In this document: positions 20,237 to 29,591 of the stretch, piece by piece
Layout: each line of letters opens with the position of its first letter
How positions within the stretch are numbered: the first letter of the stretch is position 1
NCBI GenBank assembly: GCA_003427395.1
Contig: BFEA01000365.1
Location: 969,819 to 1,000,368 of the forward strand
Direction: 5' to 3'
Length of the DNA: 30,550 bases
Source: Chara braunii
Taxonomy: Eukaryota; Streptophyta; Charophyceae; Charales; Characeae
The notes under the pieces: generated by a model
Seen by the model: the letters and a program-made list of their open reading frames with translations, nothing else
What the model was told of the DNA's origin: nothing
Database searches by the model: none
Translations under genes and position numbers: made by a program

Positions 20237-20517
20237 GTCAGTGCCCAGGGCTGTACCTGACCCTTAATTAATGCATCAATTTAGTAACCGTGGCCGAAAA
20301 TAAGTGTACCAAAATTATGAAGAACCAGATCGCGCCAACGCTATAGCTTTAAACTATGACCCATACCATCACCGTACTTGTACTGCACCAGTTCCAAACC
20401 CAGCTGTCGCAACAAACCAATGTAGAAAACATGAAATGTCGCCCCGAACCTTACTTAAAAAGGCCCGAACCAACGCATTAGCTATAGCCAAAAGGTTGTA
20501 GCGTACCAGTCCGAGAA

Positions 20518-21140
20518 ATGCCGAACCTCTGGTCATGCCACCCTTGTGTCACCATACCAGTGCCAAACCTGACGCAATCGTTCGGAGCTGCGGCTACCCT
20601 TCGGAGTCGTTCCCATGCGAATCCACAACCGAACCTGAGACAACCATATTTCAACTCGAGTGACCTGTTCCATGTCGATGCCGGTCCAATACCAAGCCTG
20701 AAGGCAACACAATGGCGCGTGCCACACCAAGGTCGAACCAATACCGAACCTGTAGCGCATACCACATCGATGCCACACCGATGCCGAATCAGTACCGGAC
20801 CGAAAAATAATGCAGTGACGAGTCCCACGCCAGTGTCGAACCCATACTGAACCTGAAATGCGTGGATGTCATAGCGGTACCGGGCCTGAAATAAATACTC
20901 GTGATGGCGCCGTTCCTGAAATCAATGGTTGTGAAGGGTCCGAACCTAAAATAGACTGTCGTAGTGGTTCCGGACGTGAAAGCAAATCATGATAGTCGTT
21001 CCGAACCTCAAATAGACTGTCGTGGCGGCCCCAGACCTGGAAATAAATCACGATAGTCGTTCCGAACCTGAAGCAGACCGCCGTGGTGGTGCCGAAGCTG
21101 CCAAACCTGAGATAAACTGACGCCAAGCCTACGCTGAGCT
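20518..21140. repeat. degenerate CCGAACCTGA-motif array in the 5' LTR
   Basis: Counterpart of 7540-8170, with the same phrase order (for example ACGCAATCGTTCGGAGCTGC in both) and similar spacing. Confidence 0.7.
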
Positions 21141-22121
21141 TGTCAGGTACCGTAAAATACAGCAAATCCGTAACAATACGACCTCTCCATACCTTGTGTG
21201 TAAACTGAACCAAATATCGAAGCCATACTGCCGGAGCAAGGTAGTCCCAACCCACGCTGGCCATGCGGCCCCCACCCTCGGAATTCCCCGACTTTAGTAA
21301 AGCTAGGGATAAGGTATATAAGGTAGGCGACACGGGAAATCTTGATTATCGGGGAATAGTAAAAATTGCTAGAATTTAAAGAAAACAATCAATACGGGTT
21401 TATAGCCAATGGTAGATAATCCATATGAAATCAGACTAAACTTTTATTAATCATTAGTCCCCCTTTCTTTTATGATAAGTTATTATTTTTCCTCTTTCTT
21501 GATTCTATTGTCCTAAATAATACAATTAAACGTAGTTTTACCAAAAATAAATTATGAGGAATTCAATAAAATAGCTGAAATTCCTTTGTTACTTTTCTCT
21601 TTTATCATTTTTAATCATTTTCTTTGTTTTTGATTTCATTGTCAGAAACGTAAAAATAATGAGGGTCTCTCCAACAGAATTGGATGCCGCTGAAATTAAA
21701 GAAATTCAAGAATATTCCGTTTTTCTCTTCTCCCCACTGTTCTTAATCCTTCTTCTTATTTTTAATTTTGGTACTAAAATAGACAAAAATTTGGGGCCCT
21801 ATTTTGGCCCCGATCATATGATGCAAAAACATTGCGACGAGGTCGGTTTCCACGATGCCATTCCGCGGCTGGCCATCCCGAGTTTAGCCTCGGAACGGAC
21901 GAAAACAACGGTCGCCAGATGTGGCCGGTGCAGTCATCCGTTTCACCATTTTCCAAAGTTAGTCTCAATACTTGTTGAGGAGAAAATTGGGGGTCCCTTT
22001 CGTACTCCTAATTTTTCCCGATGAGTCGGACGAAAGTCCTGGTCTATTCCCATCTAATCATTTAATCGGGAGGCCAATTTGCAGAATTTTGGGTGACCGA
22101 CTAGGGTTAGGTCCTCCGACA

Positions 22122-22492
22122 ACGGTTCGTGGCCGTCTCTCATCCGCCTCCTCGTCGGACGTGTCCGACACCGATTGCAAATGAGGTGGTAGGTGCGCGT
22201 ACGCAGACTGTCCCGAGGACGACCATGAAATCTGAGACGGGCTGGGGCCACCCTTCTGCCCACCAACCTGCTCGCGTGCAGATCTGCTGATCGCCTGCCG
22301 CACCTCCATCCTGGCGTCCTTCAAAGAGCGTCTTCTGGGACCACGTCGCGGAATGCTGCAAGGGATGCACAAATGGAAGACAACTAAGAGGAGGAGCAAC
22401 AAGACGATCAGCGCCAGCAGCGGCAGCCTCTGAAAGACGTCGGCCATGAAAGGCACGTGGACGACGACAGGAGCTAGAAAACAACGCTCCAT
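22122..22492 (-). pseudogene. unknown membrane-anchored ORF truncated by the LTR
   Basis: From ATG 22492 the minus strand is open across 22122, where it runs into the gypsy LTR and reads on for about 20 residues. The visible part has a strongly hydrophobic segment (LPLLALIVLLLLLLVVFHLC, about residues 23-42), then a basic stretch (RRGPRRRSLKDAR), a Ser/Gln-rich part and an acidic SDTSDEEADE patch. That could be a signal-anchor with a cytoplasmic tail. I recognise no family. It may be a chance frame, or a gene or element interrupted by the retrotransposon. I found no continuation at the other side of the insertion near 5125. Confidence 0.25.
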
Positions 22493-23250
22493 CTTTGTGG
22501 TAACGGTGAGGGACTGTGCTGCAAACACAAGATCATAACTACCGACAAAATTACCGTAACGTATTCCGTTGTGGAAGACACTGCGCAATCGGGACAGCGG
22601 GGGCCGGCTGAAGTATTCGAATCTGCGAACCGTTGGTCGCCTTCCCGATCTGGGCCAAGGGCAGCGACGCTAGATATCCCCTTTTCGACGTCGCGGAGGC
22701 CGACAGACCGCCAACGACGACCGTTGGTGGGCAGTTCCATGACGCCGGCCATTGCCAACCGAAGAAGCCTGTCCAAGGTCGCCAGGAACAACAATGGACC
22801 AGGCTGCGTCGAAAAATGTCGTCGAGAGAGCTGCCGTCGACGCCGCGATTCTTCCAGGTGCTCGACCTCTGGGGGACCCTAGGAGGTCCCCTGAGGAACA
22901 CGTTGGCAGGTTAAACTTACCTGGTGGGACAACACTATCACAACAGTCGTCAACTGATCAGGAAGCTCTAATGTGGAACAACAATGACACAATCCTTTTA
23001 TACGGAGCTCGGTCTCAAAAGGATCTTTCTCAAGATTCTGCTTTTCAGCCAAGTATTGGCGTGAGAGTTGGTGAACTTCTTTTAATGAGGGGGGGTCACG
23101 ATTGTATCCATTTGGGGGGGGGTTCAGGATCGTATCAATTTGGAATTGGTTGTAGGCGCTACTACTAAGACACAAAAAACTTTCACAAAAAAAAAGTTAT
23201 AGTTAACCTATGGGCCGCAATAAAGTTTCGAATTGCAGTTCGGGGGGAGC
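22493..23250. other. unassigned region with one inverted repeat
   Basis: No recognisable gene. An inverted repeat with arms 22866-22878 and 22885-22896 (CCTCTGGGGGACC against GGTCCCCTGAGG) could form a short hairpin. G-runs occur near 23090 and 23115. Overlapping open frames on both strands lack known motifs. Confidence 0.4.
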
Positions 23251-23344
23251 AATGTGTACAACCCAGCTTAAAGGTAGTTTCCCCCTTAATGCAACGAAAT
23301 GTATACAACCCAGTTTAAAGGTTGTTCCCCCCTGAATGCATCGA
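23251..23344. repeat. 47-bp tandem duplication
   Basis: Two adjacent 47-base copies starting AATGTGTACAACCCAG (23251) and AATGTATACAACCCAG (23298), both running through TTAAAGGT and a CCCCC tract to AATGCAxCGA. They differ at about eight positions. Confidence 0.85.
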
Positions 23345-24117
23345 GGGCGGAGATGCGTGGGAGGATGGTTCCAGTAGAAATGCTGAGATCATGAGTTGAT
23401 AATGAAGGCCTTCACAACTCATTAGCAAGTTGGAAGTGGTCAGGCAGACCATAGTATCTCACAAACGAGGCTTGAAGATGACAACTTGAAGGGACCGCCA
23501 AACGGTCACGATTGGCAGGATGCAATAAAACGGAATGGAGAAGGACGCAAGCAAACGGAATGGACAAGAGACTGTTACCACTCGTTTGCGTACAGGTTAG
23601 CGGCTCACCTCAAGTTTTCAAATGGCTTTCGACGCAAGATGTCGTCTCTCTTCATTCATTGGACAACCAAACACTATTGTGTCTTCCGCAAGAAAAAGCT
23701 TTGGAGGATGTGCCCCAGTCAGACAAGTCCCATATCTTTCTCCACATCACTTCTATGTGGACCATAACGATTGAAAATTTAGGCTTTTCAACCCTGTTTT
23801 GGACAACTTCTTGGCAGTAAAGAGCTTGCAAGGTCTTACTTAGAATGGTATACGGTTGCTACCAATCAACATTTTAGTTCTAGCTAGAAAATCGGAGTTC
23901 TATGAAGTCATGATTGACAAAGTTGGATCTGCGAAATTCCTAACAGGGTTTAACAACAAGTTGTCGTACAACAAGGATCTCGACTTTTGTCTTCTTGAAA
24001 AGTATGCACACACTCCCTTGGCCCCAAGTGGGGCAAACTACCAGAGCGTTGTACAGGGATCATAATAGGGAAACACAATAGAGAACGTAGCAGCACGGAG
24101 CGTAAGATGAAAGACAG
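23345..24117. other. unassigned region, possible exon-like frame on +
   Basis: No known domain. The + frame to 23820 (from about 23512) and a second + frame at 23856-24065 have fairly protein-like composition (for example FKWLSTQDVVSLHSL and KVGSAKFLTGFNNKL), so a decayed coding exon cannot be excluded. I recognise no family. Confidence 0.2.
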
Positions 24118-24335
24118 ATCCAGGACATGACGGTAGTGGGACGGACAATGGACCATCTTAAACCACTAGTACTTCATAAAGTCGTGCCCATTAAAATGCC
24201 ACGATTTTCGGAAATGTATCAGCCACTATAGGAGCGCCCTAATCCATCCTTCATCCAGGACATGACGGTAATGGGGAAGGACAATGGACAATCTTAAGCC
24301 GCCAGTACTTCGTAAAGTCGTGCCCGTTAACAAGC
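24118..24335. repeat. 135-bp spaced direct repeat
   Basis: ATCCAGGACATGACGGTA at 24118 and 24253 starts two copies of about 80 bases that share AATGGACxATCTTAA and AGTACTTC-TAAAGTCGTGCCC. Together with the spacer this is a tandem duplication of period 135. Confidence 0.8.
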
Positions 24336-24650
24336 CGCATGCAAGGAAAATGAGCAATTGCGAATTCCAGAAACCAAGCAACATCATACACATGAAACCA
24401 AATAGTTTTGACCTCGAACCAAAAGCAGAATTGCAATACGAGTTTCACCCAAAATAAGAACACACCATAAGCTCATAAGTGACAATGCTGAAATAGTCTC
24501 ATGATCATCAACGAAGAACCAATGTCGAACTCCTATCTGAGTATCTGGCGCTCAGCGCCCAGACTACAGATGGCAGATCCTATCTAGCCTACATCTACAA
24601 TTCCGCTGGTGACGTCAACAGCTTCCCGGAACTACGAGCAGATATAGGCC
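24336..24650. other. unassigned region
   Basis: I see no gene. It contains TGACGTCA-like sequence near 24610 and lies left of, or within, the presumed LTR of the chromodomain element. Confidence 0.3.
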
Positions 24651-25253
24651 AATGTCATCTGCCTCAAGTACCAGGTATGTCCCTTCTATCACTCACAACC
24701 TCGATCCCCCCCCCACAGAATGCCACGTGCACCCAAGGACGACCATGCGCCCATCCCGCCTCAACACAGGCATCTCGGCTACGGCTGCCTGCTCGTCCTG
24801 CTCACCCATGAGCGCGTGGGCTGGCCAGCAGATAGCGCAGCATGCGACCAGTGCTCGCTTGCCGAATGAGAAGGCAGGCCTTGACTATATGGAAAGTGAT
24901 CGGCGTGCTGCTGCGGCCTGGCGTGTGCTGGCCCCTGCCCAAAAGCTTTCGGTAGGCCCCTCTTGGCGTAGCCCAAGTCCATTCAGTACATGTCCAGGGT
25001 GTGAGTTAGTTGCTCTTCCCAAACTGCCCACATCTTGTATTTGGTCCGTTGACGCATCTGGCCCAGGGCGCACTTCAAATACATTTGCAAAATGGTCGCC
25101 TGGGCCTAGGCGCTTTCAACCAACTGATTTCCTCAGTTGCGGGGAGGCCTGAAAAAGGGGGCTGAAGGGCCTGTCGAGCTTGCCTTCACTTAGGGAGGCC
25201 GACGATAGTGCAAACATGGCCAAAAAAGGCGTTATCGGGGCAAAGGCCTCGCA
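24651..25253 (-). repeat. presumed 3' LTR of the chromodomain element (far end unknown)
   Basis: Immediately after the integrase stop and a short purine tract, the minus strand begins TGCGAGGCC at 25253, a plausible LTR start. There is no second copy in the window, so neither the LTR nor its far end (24651 is arbitrary) can be confirmed. Open frames inside show no known domain. Confidence 0.35.
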
Positions 25254-25264
25254 TTCCCTCCTCC
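25254..25264 (-). other. candidate polypurine tract of the chromodomain element
   Basis: GGAGGAGGGAA on the minus strand, 25 bases past the integrase stop at 25290 and directly before a TG. Position and composition suit the plus-strand primer of an LTR retrotransposon. Confidence 0.5.
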
Positions 25265-25289
25265 ATACTTCGATAGTCCTCAGAGAAGT

Positions 25290-27392
25290 TCAGTCTTCGA
25301 TAATTTGGCGTTTTCCTTTCTGCAGCGACTTTTCATATTGTGCAACAGGTTGAGGAGCAGTCTGCATCAGTTCCTCCCTGGTGAACCATCGGTCCTCCTT
25401 TGGATCAGTGTGATGTCGGAACCGGACTAGGTACCGCAACTTCGGTTTCGGAGGACGTCCCCTGCCCATGGGTCTTGGAATTGTCATCTCTCTATGGTCA
25501 ACAATGTCATCGATGTCGACCTCTCCATCCATGCTTGGGGGCAGCATCGAGCGACGCGAGGGAAACAGATATGTTTCTTTGAAAGGTGCAAGTTTTGAGG
25601 CGTGGAAGACAGGGTAGGTGCGTAAGTGACTAGGAATGTGAATAACGTATGATGGTCCGTCTGGTTCATCCCCAACTACATCCAGGACCTCCCATGGTCC
25701 AAAGTATTGTGGCATGAGCTTACGGGAGATACTGTGCTCCTACCTCAGTTCTGAGGACTTAACCTAGACTCTCTCCCCTTCCTGGAACGTAGACGGGCGA
25801 CGGTGCTTGTTCTCAGACTCTATCATAGCAGCCTGTGCCTTATGCATTTGCTCGACGGCCTGCTGCATCAGGCGTTCATAACGATAAGCAAACTCTAAGA
25901 TTCCTGGTGCAGAAGGTTGGTTCTCCGATAGTAAGAAATCCAAGGGCAGTCTAGGCTTGAATGTCAGTACCAGGCTGTTCGGGCTCACTTCTGTTGCGCT
26001 GTGCATAGCGTTATTGTACAGGTTGACGATGAGAGCTAGTTTCTCATCCCAATCCACCTGATTTGGCTTGATGTAGTGTCTCAGCTTGTGTGGTACAACG
26101 CTGTTCAATTGCTGTGCTTGTCCATTCGCCTCTGCATGGTTCTGTGATGTCATTTGCAACTGCGTTACCTGTTTTGCAGTTGCGGCCTGCCACAGTTCAC
26201 TAGTAAATCGCACATCGCGGTCACTCACTATAGATTTCGGCAGTCCAAAATATATGACCCAGTTCTCTTTGAACAACTTAATTACATACTCGGCCTTAGC
26301 TGTTGCAGGCATAGTGACTAACCTAGCGTACGTACTACATCTATCCACAATGACGTAGACATAACGCAATCCACTCTTGGTGGTGACCAGCGTATCCATG
26401 GAGTCCTTGGACAGGCTCTCACTAGGCCTTTCCGGAATCGGAAGGGGCTTCAAGAGCCCAAGAGGAGACTGAGTACGTGGCTCTTTCCTCCGACAGAGTT
26501 GACAAGTCTCCACGTACAGCTTAGCGTCTTTCATCATCGTGGGCCACCAGAATCGCTGCAACAAGTTAGCTCCATTTTTCTTAAAGCCAAAATGTCTAGG
26601 GACATCATGACACTCACCTAAAAATAAATTATGCAAAGACTTTCTATTTGGCACACACAAATGTTTATTCCTGGCCTCCTTAAGGAGCAACAGGCCATTG
26701 ACCAACTCAAACTTAGCAAAAGTGTCCTTGTCCTTCACCTTGAGTCTGCGAATGATCTCTGACATAAACAAGTCCTCGCGATAGGCTTCCACCAAAGACT
26801 GAGTAACACTGTCCGGAAGCCCAAATTCAGTGATAAGCGCACATACGAAGTATGGCTTACACGAGAGCACGTCAGCAACCTTATTGTACTCGCCCTTGAT
26901 GTACTGGGACTCAAAGTCATACTACTTTATGACCTCAATCCAAGGCTTGAGAGCGTCGGATAGTACCGGTTTAGTCTTCATCCATCTCAAGGTCTGATGA
27001 TCCGTCCTGACATAGAAGAAGCGACCATGGAGGTAGTGCCTCCAATGTGGCAACGCTTTGTAGATCGCGTACAACTCCTTCTCATAGGTGGACTTAGCCA
27101 ACTTTTGAGAGGGCATCTTCTTGGACATGTAATCTATTGGCCTCAACTGCTTCCCCTCCTGCTGCGCAAGTACGACACCGATACCATATTAGTTGGCATC
27201 CGTAGTTATAACAAACGACTTGTCAGGATCACGAAGCTTCAGAACCTCATGCTGTTTCAACGCATGCTTCAAATGTCTAAAGGCTGCCTCACATTGGTCT
27301 GTCCATTCCCATGGGGTGTCTAGGCGTGTCTGGTCAGTCAAAGGGGCGTCCACTGTACTATAGTTCTGAACAACACACGCACGCGCACACAT
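25290..27392 (-). pseudogene. pol: chromodomain Ty3/gypsy (chromovirus-type) pol: RNase H, integrase, chromodomain; 5'-truncated
   Basis: A single minus-strand frame runs the whole way, broken only by stops at 27189-27191 (TAA), 26922-26924, 25764-25766 and 25740-25742 (all TAG). In order: RT connection (PLTDQTRLDTPWEW); RNase H with ITTDAN, YEKELYAIYKAL and RTDHQTLRW; integrase zinc site with GECHD, PRHFG and CQLC; core with Asp in KDSMDTL and Asp in VSDRDVRF; GPW module (QYFGPWEVLD); and a chromodomain at about 25332-25523 with YLVRF and DRWFT aromatics. The integrase position 35 residues after the second Asp is Gln (CAG, 26112-26114) instead of the catalytic Glu. The RT catalytic part, protease and gag are missing; similarity stops near 27360. 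Chromodomains steer such elements to chromatin. Confidence 0.88.
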
Positions 27393-27628
27393 AACCTTTC
27401 ACGACGGGGAAAGAAAGCGATGAACACAAGGTTGCACACTCGCCGCGTCTATGTCGATGTGAAAGATTGACACAAGCGCGCACAAACAAAGCACATCATG
27501 TGGCGAGACAAAAGGAAGAGACACGCACGCACAACGACGACGTGCTCCGCATTACGAACGTGTCAAGCTCGCGACGTGCGAACACAAAACAAAACGAAAA
27601 GAAACCGCGCCGCACACATGGAGATGAT
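27393..27628. other. AC-rich spacer between chromodomain element and Harbinger copy 2
   Basis: Rich in ACAC, CGCAC and ACAAA phrases and without a recognisable gene. It should hold the 3' non-coding part and inner terminal repeat of Harbinger copy 2, but I could not find a convincing GACACTCC-like end. Confidence 0.4.
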
Positions 27629-28977
27629 TCACTCCTGTTTCATGCGCTCCGCCAGAGTGTTTCGGAGGGCCAACACATCGTTTGTTGAAGTTTCCATGGA
27701 CACCGGCTGGAGGGGCCCTTGAATGCCCAGGTCCACAGGCCACCTTACTCCATTCCCATCCACCTCCCATAGCAGATTGTCGTCGAAAGGGATGCCAACG
27801 TCGAGGAGAAGGTTATGCAGTATGCACACGGCTGTAAACTGCTGCGGAAGCGTATCCAAGTCCGTCTTGTGTGTCCGCAGAAACAATCTCTACATGCCCT
27901 TCGCCACCTGCCAAACCCCCTCTCCACCGCTCCCCTTGTTACCTTCTGCTTGTTGTCAAAGCGCTCTGCATCAACGTCCTGATTGATACCTCCGTAGGGG
28001 ACGACCATCCATTCCGATGGGGGTTATCCATTATCGGCCAACACATAGCCGTTTGTCCTCAACCCGAAAGACATTGCCACAAGAGGACCACGGAACAGAA
28101 AACCTGACTCTGCGCGCTCCCACAAGCTGGACAGCTGGAGCACCCAGATGTTGTGGCAGGTACCCGAGTATCCAATGTGCACGTCGAGAACATGCAAGCT
28201 TAGGTCGATGACAACCTGAGCAACAATGGAGAACCGCTGCTTCCTGTCATAGTAGTTTTCGCTCGGGGCATTGGCAGGCTTGTCCAAGTAGATGTGCGTG
28301 CAGTCTATGCACCCGTGGCAGTTGGGGAACCCTTTGTCTGTCAACGCCCGCAAAACGACGAGCTTCCTCACCCCCATCGGCCAGCTGATCGTGTCGCCGT
28401 ACACTCGCAACAGCGCGACAGTGACGCCATGGACGACAACAAGACGCAAGGCCCTGTCGATGCCGAAGTTGGATGTGCTGCTCTCGCACGTCTCCCCGGA
28501 AGCCCACCTGTACAACTCGTACGCCACAATGTGGTTGTGCTGCAATGGCTCCTGGTAGAACGTCACCCGCCACTGAAGATGAGGAGCACATGCCTCCGCG
28601 ATGTCCCGAAATACATGCGGCGACATTCAAAGTTTCTCCCTGAAGTAGTCGTCAGTGGCGTCGTCGCACTACCTAAGGTCTTCCCACGTGGCCCCCGTCC
28701 TTCGTCTTATTCACCATCTCAGCATCTCCCGCGGAATGATTCCGCAGCCCAACGAGTAGCACAGCTGAATGACCGCCTCTGTCGTCGCCACGTAACCAGC
28801 CGCGTCCTCCTCAACAGCCGTCTGCTTCCTTCGTCTACAGGCTCACATCTGCACCTTCATTTGTCCTAGTGTCATTTCCCGCTGACAATGAAGAAGGACA
28901 GTGGACACGGCGGTTGCCACAGCCGCCCGCTCCACTGGTGTCAACAACGCACGTCCAGACTCTCTGCCGCCATCCAT
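27629..28977 (-). pseudogene. PIF/Harbinger DDE transposase, copy 2, nonsense codons plus a frameshift
   Basis: ATG 28977 to the stop at 27629. Alignment with copy 1 is gap-free until about 27900, where two extra bases shift the frame; 1349 nt here versus 1347 nt there. In-frame stops: TGA 28843-28845, TGA 28711-28713, TAG 28669-28671, TGA 28627-28629 and TAA 28024-28026; a TAG at 27890-27892 follows the shift. The first triad Asp is present in GCIDCTHI (28303-28305, residue 225), but the conserved Asp of the PG-x-CHD box is Asn (AAC, 28150-28152, residue 276). ADNG, RGAVERGFGR and CILHN remain. Same role as copy 1 (element-encoded nuclease). It is clearly dead. Confidence 0.9.
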
Positions 28978-29472
28978 AGCCGCCACGTCCTAAGCGATGA
29001 TGTCTCTCCGCACCTGCACTGACCCTATGGTGACGAAAACTCCAACAACTGACCCCCACGTAGAGGTCCGTCAGGTCTGCTACCTTTCAGTGGATGTCGT
29101 CCTCCTCACAGCGAGACGTCTCATGGCGCACATGCCCCTCACTACAAGATCGTCGGCGTTGGCAACACCCGCTGCGCATACGCACACTGAGCGGCAGCTG
29201 GACGAGGGTGACGGCTGCCCATAAGCCCGCTTCAGCACTGCGCCGTCTTTGGGCTGCCAGCCAACGTCGACGCCATCACCGTAGCCGCGATTCAAATTTC
29301 AAATTTTGAACGCGGAGGTACCCTTTACTGTTTTTCAAAATGTCGACCGCGCGAGGCCGTTTCCAGTCGGACGCCCTTGGACCACGCCTTCGCCACACGG
29401 ACAACACTCGCCGGACCATGGACACGCGACCCCGTGGCCACATATTTTCGTGTGAAAAAAGCCGCGGGCAGG

Positions 29473-29515
29473 CCACAAGGAGATGTCCTCGGAAGACATC
29501 CCTGAGGATTTGTGG
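29473..29515. repeat. nested hairpin in the Harbinger copy 2 end
   Basis: Outer arms CCACAA (29473-29478) and TTGTGG (29510-29515) enclose perfect inner arms GATGTC (29482-29487) and GACATC (29495-29500). It is a probable subterminal structure or transposase-binding site. Confidence 0.6.
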
Positions 29516-29540
29516 AACGACGCCGCAAAAATCCCTTAAT

Positions 29541-29566
29541 AGCCACAAGGAAATTTCCTTGTGGCT
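29541..29566. repeat. perfect 26-bp palindrome in the Harbinger copy 2 end
   Basis: The half-site AGCCACAAGGAAA is followed directly by its exact reverse complement. CCACAAGG recurs 70 bases inward (29473). It starts 22 bases inside the terminus at 29588. Confidence 0.95.
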
Positions 29567-29588
29567 CAAGGAACTCGTAAGGAGTGTC

Positions 29589-29591
29589 TAA
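29589..29591. other. probable TAA/TTA target site at the Harbinger copy 2 terminus
   Basis: TAA on + (TTA on minus) abuts GGAGTGTC. PIF/Harbinger elements duplicate a 3-bp TWA target; the partner at the inner end was not found. Confidence 0.5.

Larger units (their letters stand above)
5126..22121 (-). mobile_element. Ty3/gypsy LTR retrotransposon with about 4-kb LTRs, degenerate
   Basis: Two direct repeats (5126-9152 and 16745-22121) flank a minus-strand interior whose domain order gag, CCHC knuckle, protease, RT, RNase H, integrase defines Ty3/gypsy. On the minus strand both LTRs begin TGTCGG. The other end is less clean: similarity starts at GGTCCGTTGC, with no canonical CA at that edge and no matching 5-bp target duplication. 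LTR length without the nested insertion is about 4.03 kb versus 4.02 kb. In blocks I aligned by eye about one base in ten differs, implying an old insertion. The interior is riddled with frameshifts, so the element is dead. I saw no chromodomain and no env-like gene. Confidence 0.88.
16745..22121 (-). repeat. 5' LTR of the gypsy element, interrupted by a hAT-like insertion
   Basis: Direct repeat of 5126-9152, split at 18885/20237 by a 1.35-kb insertion. The sub-repeats keep the spacing of the other LTR: 70/65-bp units start at 16933, 17003, 17068, 17138 and 17203. On the minus strand it starts TGTCGG at 22121. As the 5' LTR it would hold the element's promoter, but I could not single out a TATA box in the AT-rich U3 part (about 21390-22020). 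Confidence 0.88.
27629..29588 (-). mobile_element. PIF/Harbinger DNA transposon, copy 2 (inner end unresolved)
   Basis: The outer end is at 29588: on the minus strand it reads TTA then GACACTCCTTACGAG, a TTA target followed by the same GACACTCC as in copy 1. About 610 bases separate terminus and transposase start, matching copy 1 (611). Near-identical non-coding spacing and a shared ATTTGAA-type block ahead of the transposase support one family. The inner end lies somewhere between the chromodomain element (27360) and the transposase stop; 27629 is only the stop. Confidence 0.65.

Noticed and set aside
5126-22126. 5-bp target duplication for the gypsy element
   Set aside because: Bases after 22121 (ACGGT) do not match those before 5126, or those before the alternative TG at 5133 (TCCGT).
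23251-24335. Possible CRISPR-like direct repeats
   Set aside because: Only two copies each (47 bp adjacent; about 80 bp at 135-bp spacing), no regular spacers, and the context is eukaryotic.
24652-25152. 166-residue + frame as a gene
   Set aside because: Composition only. It lies in the presumed LTR of the chromodomain element, with competing frames on the other strand.
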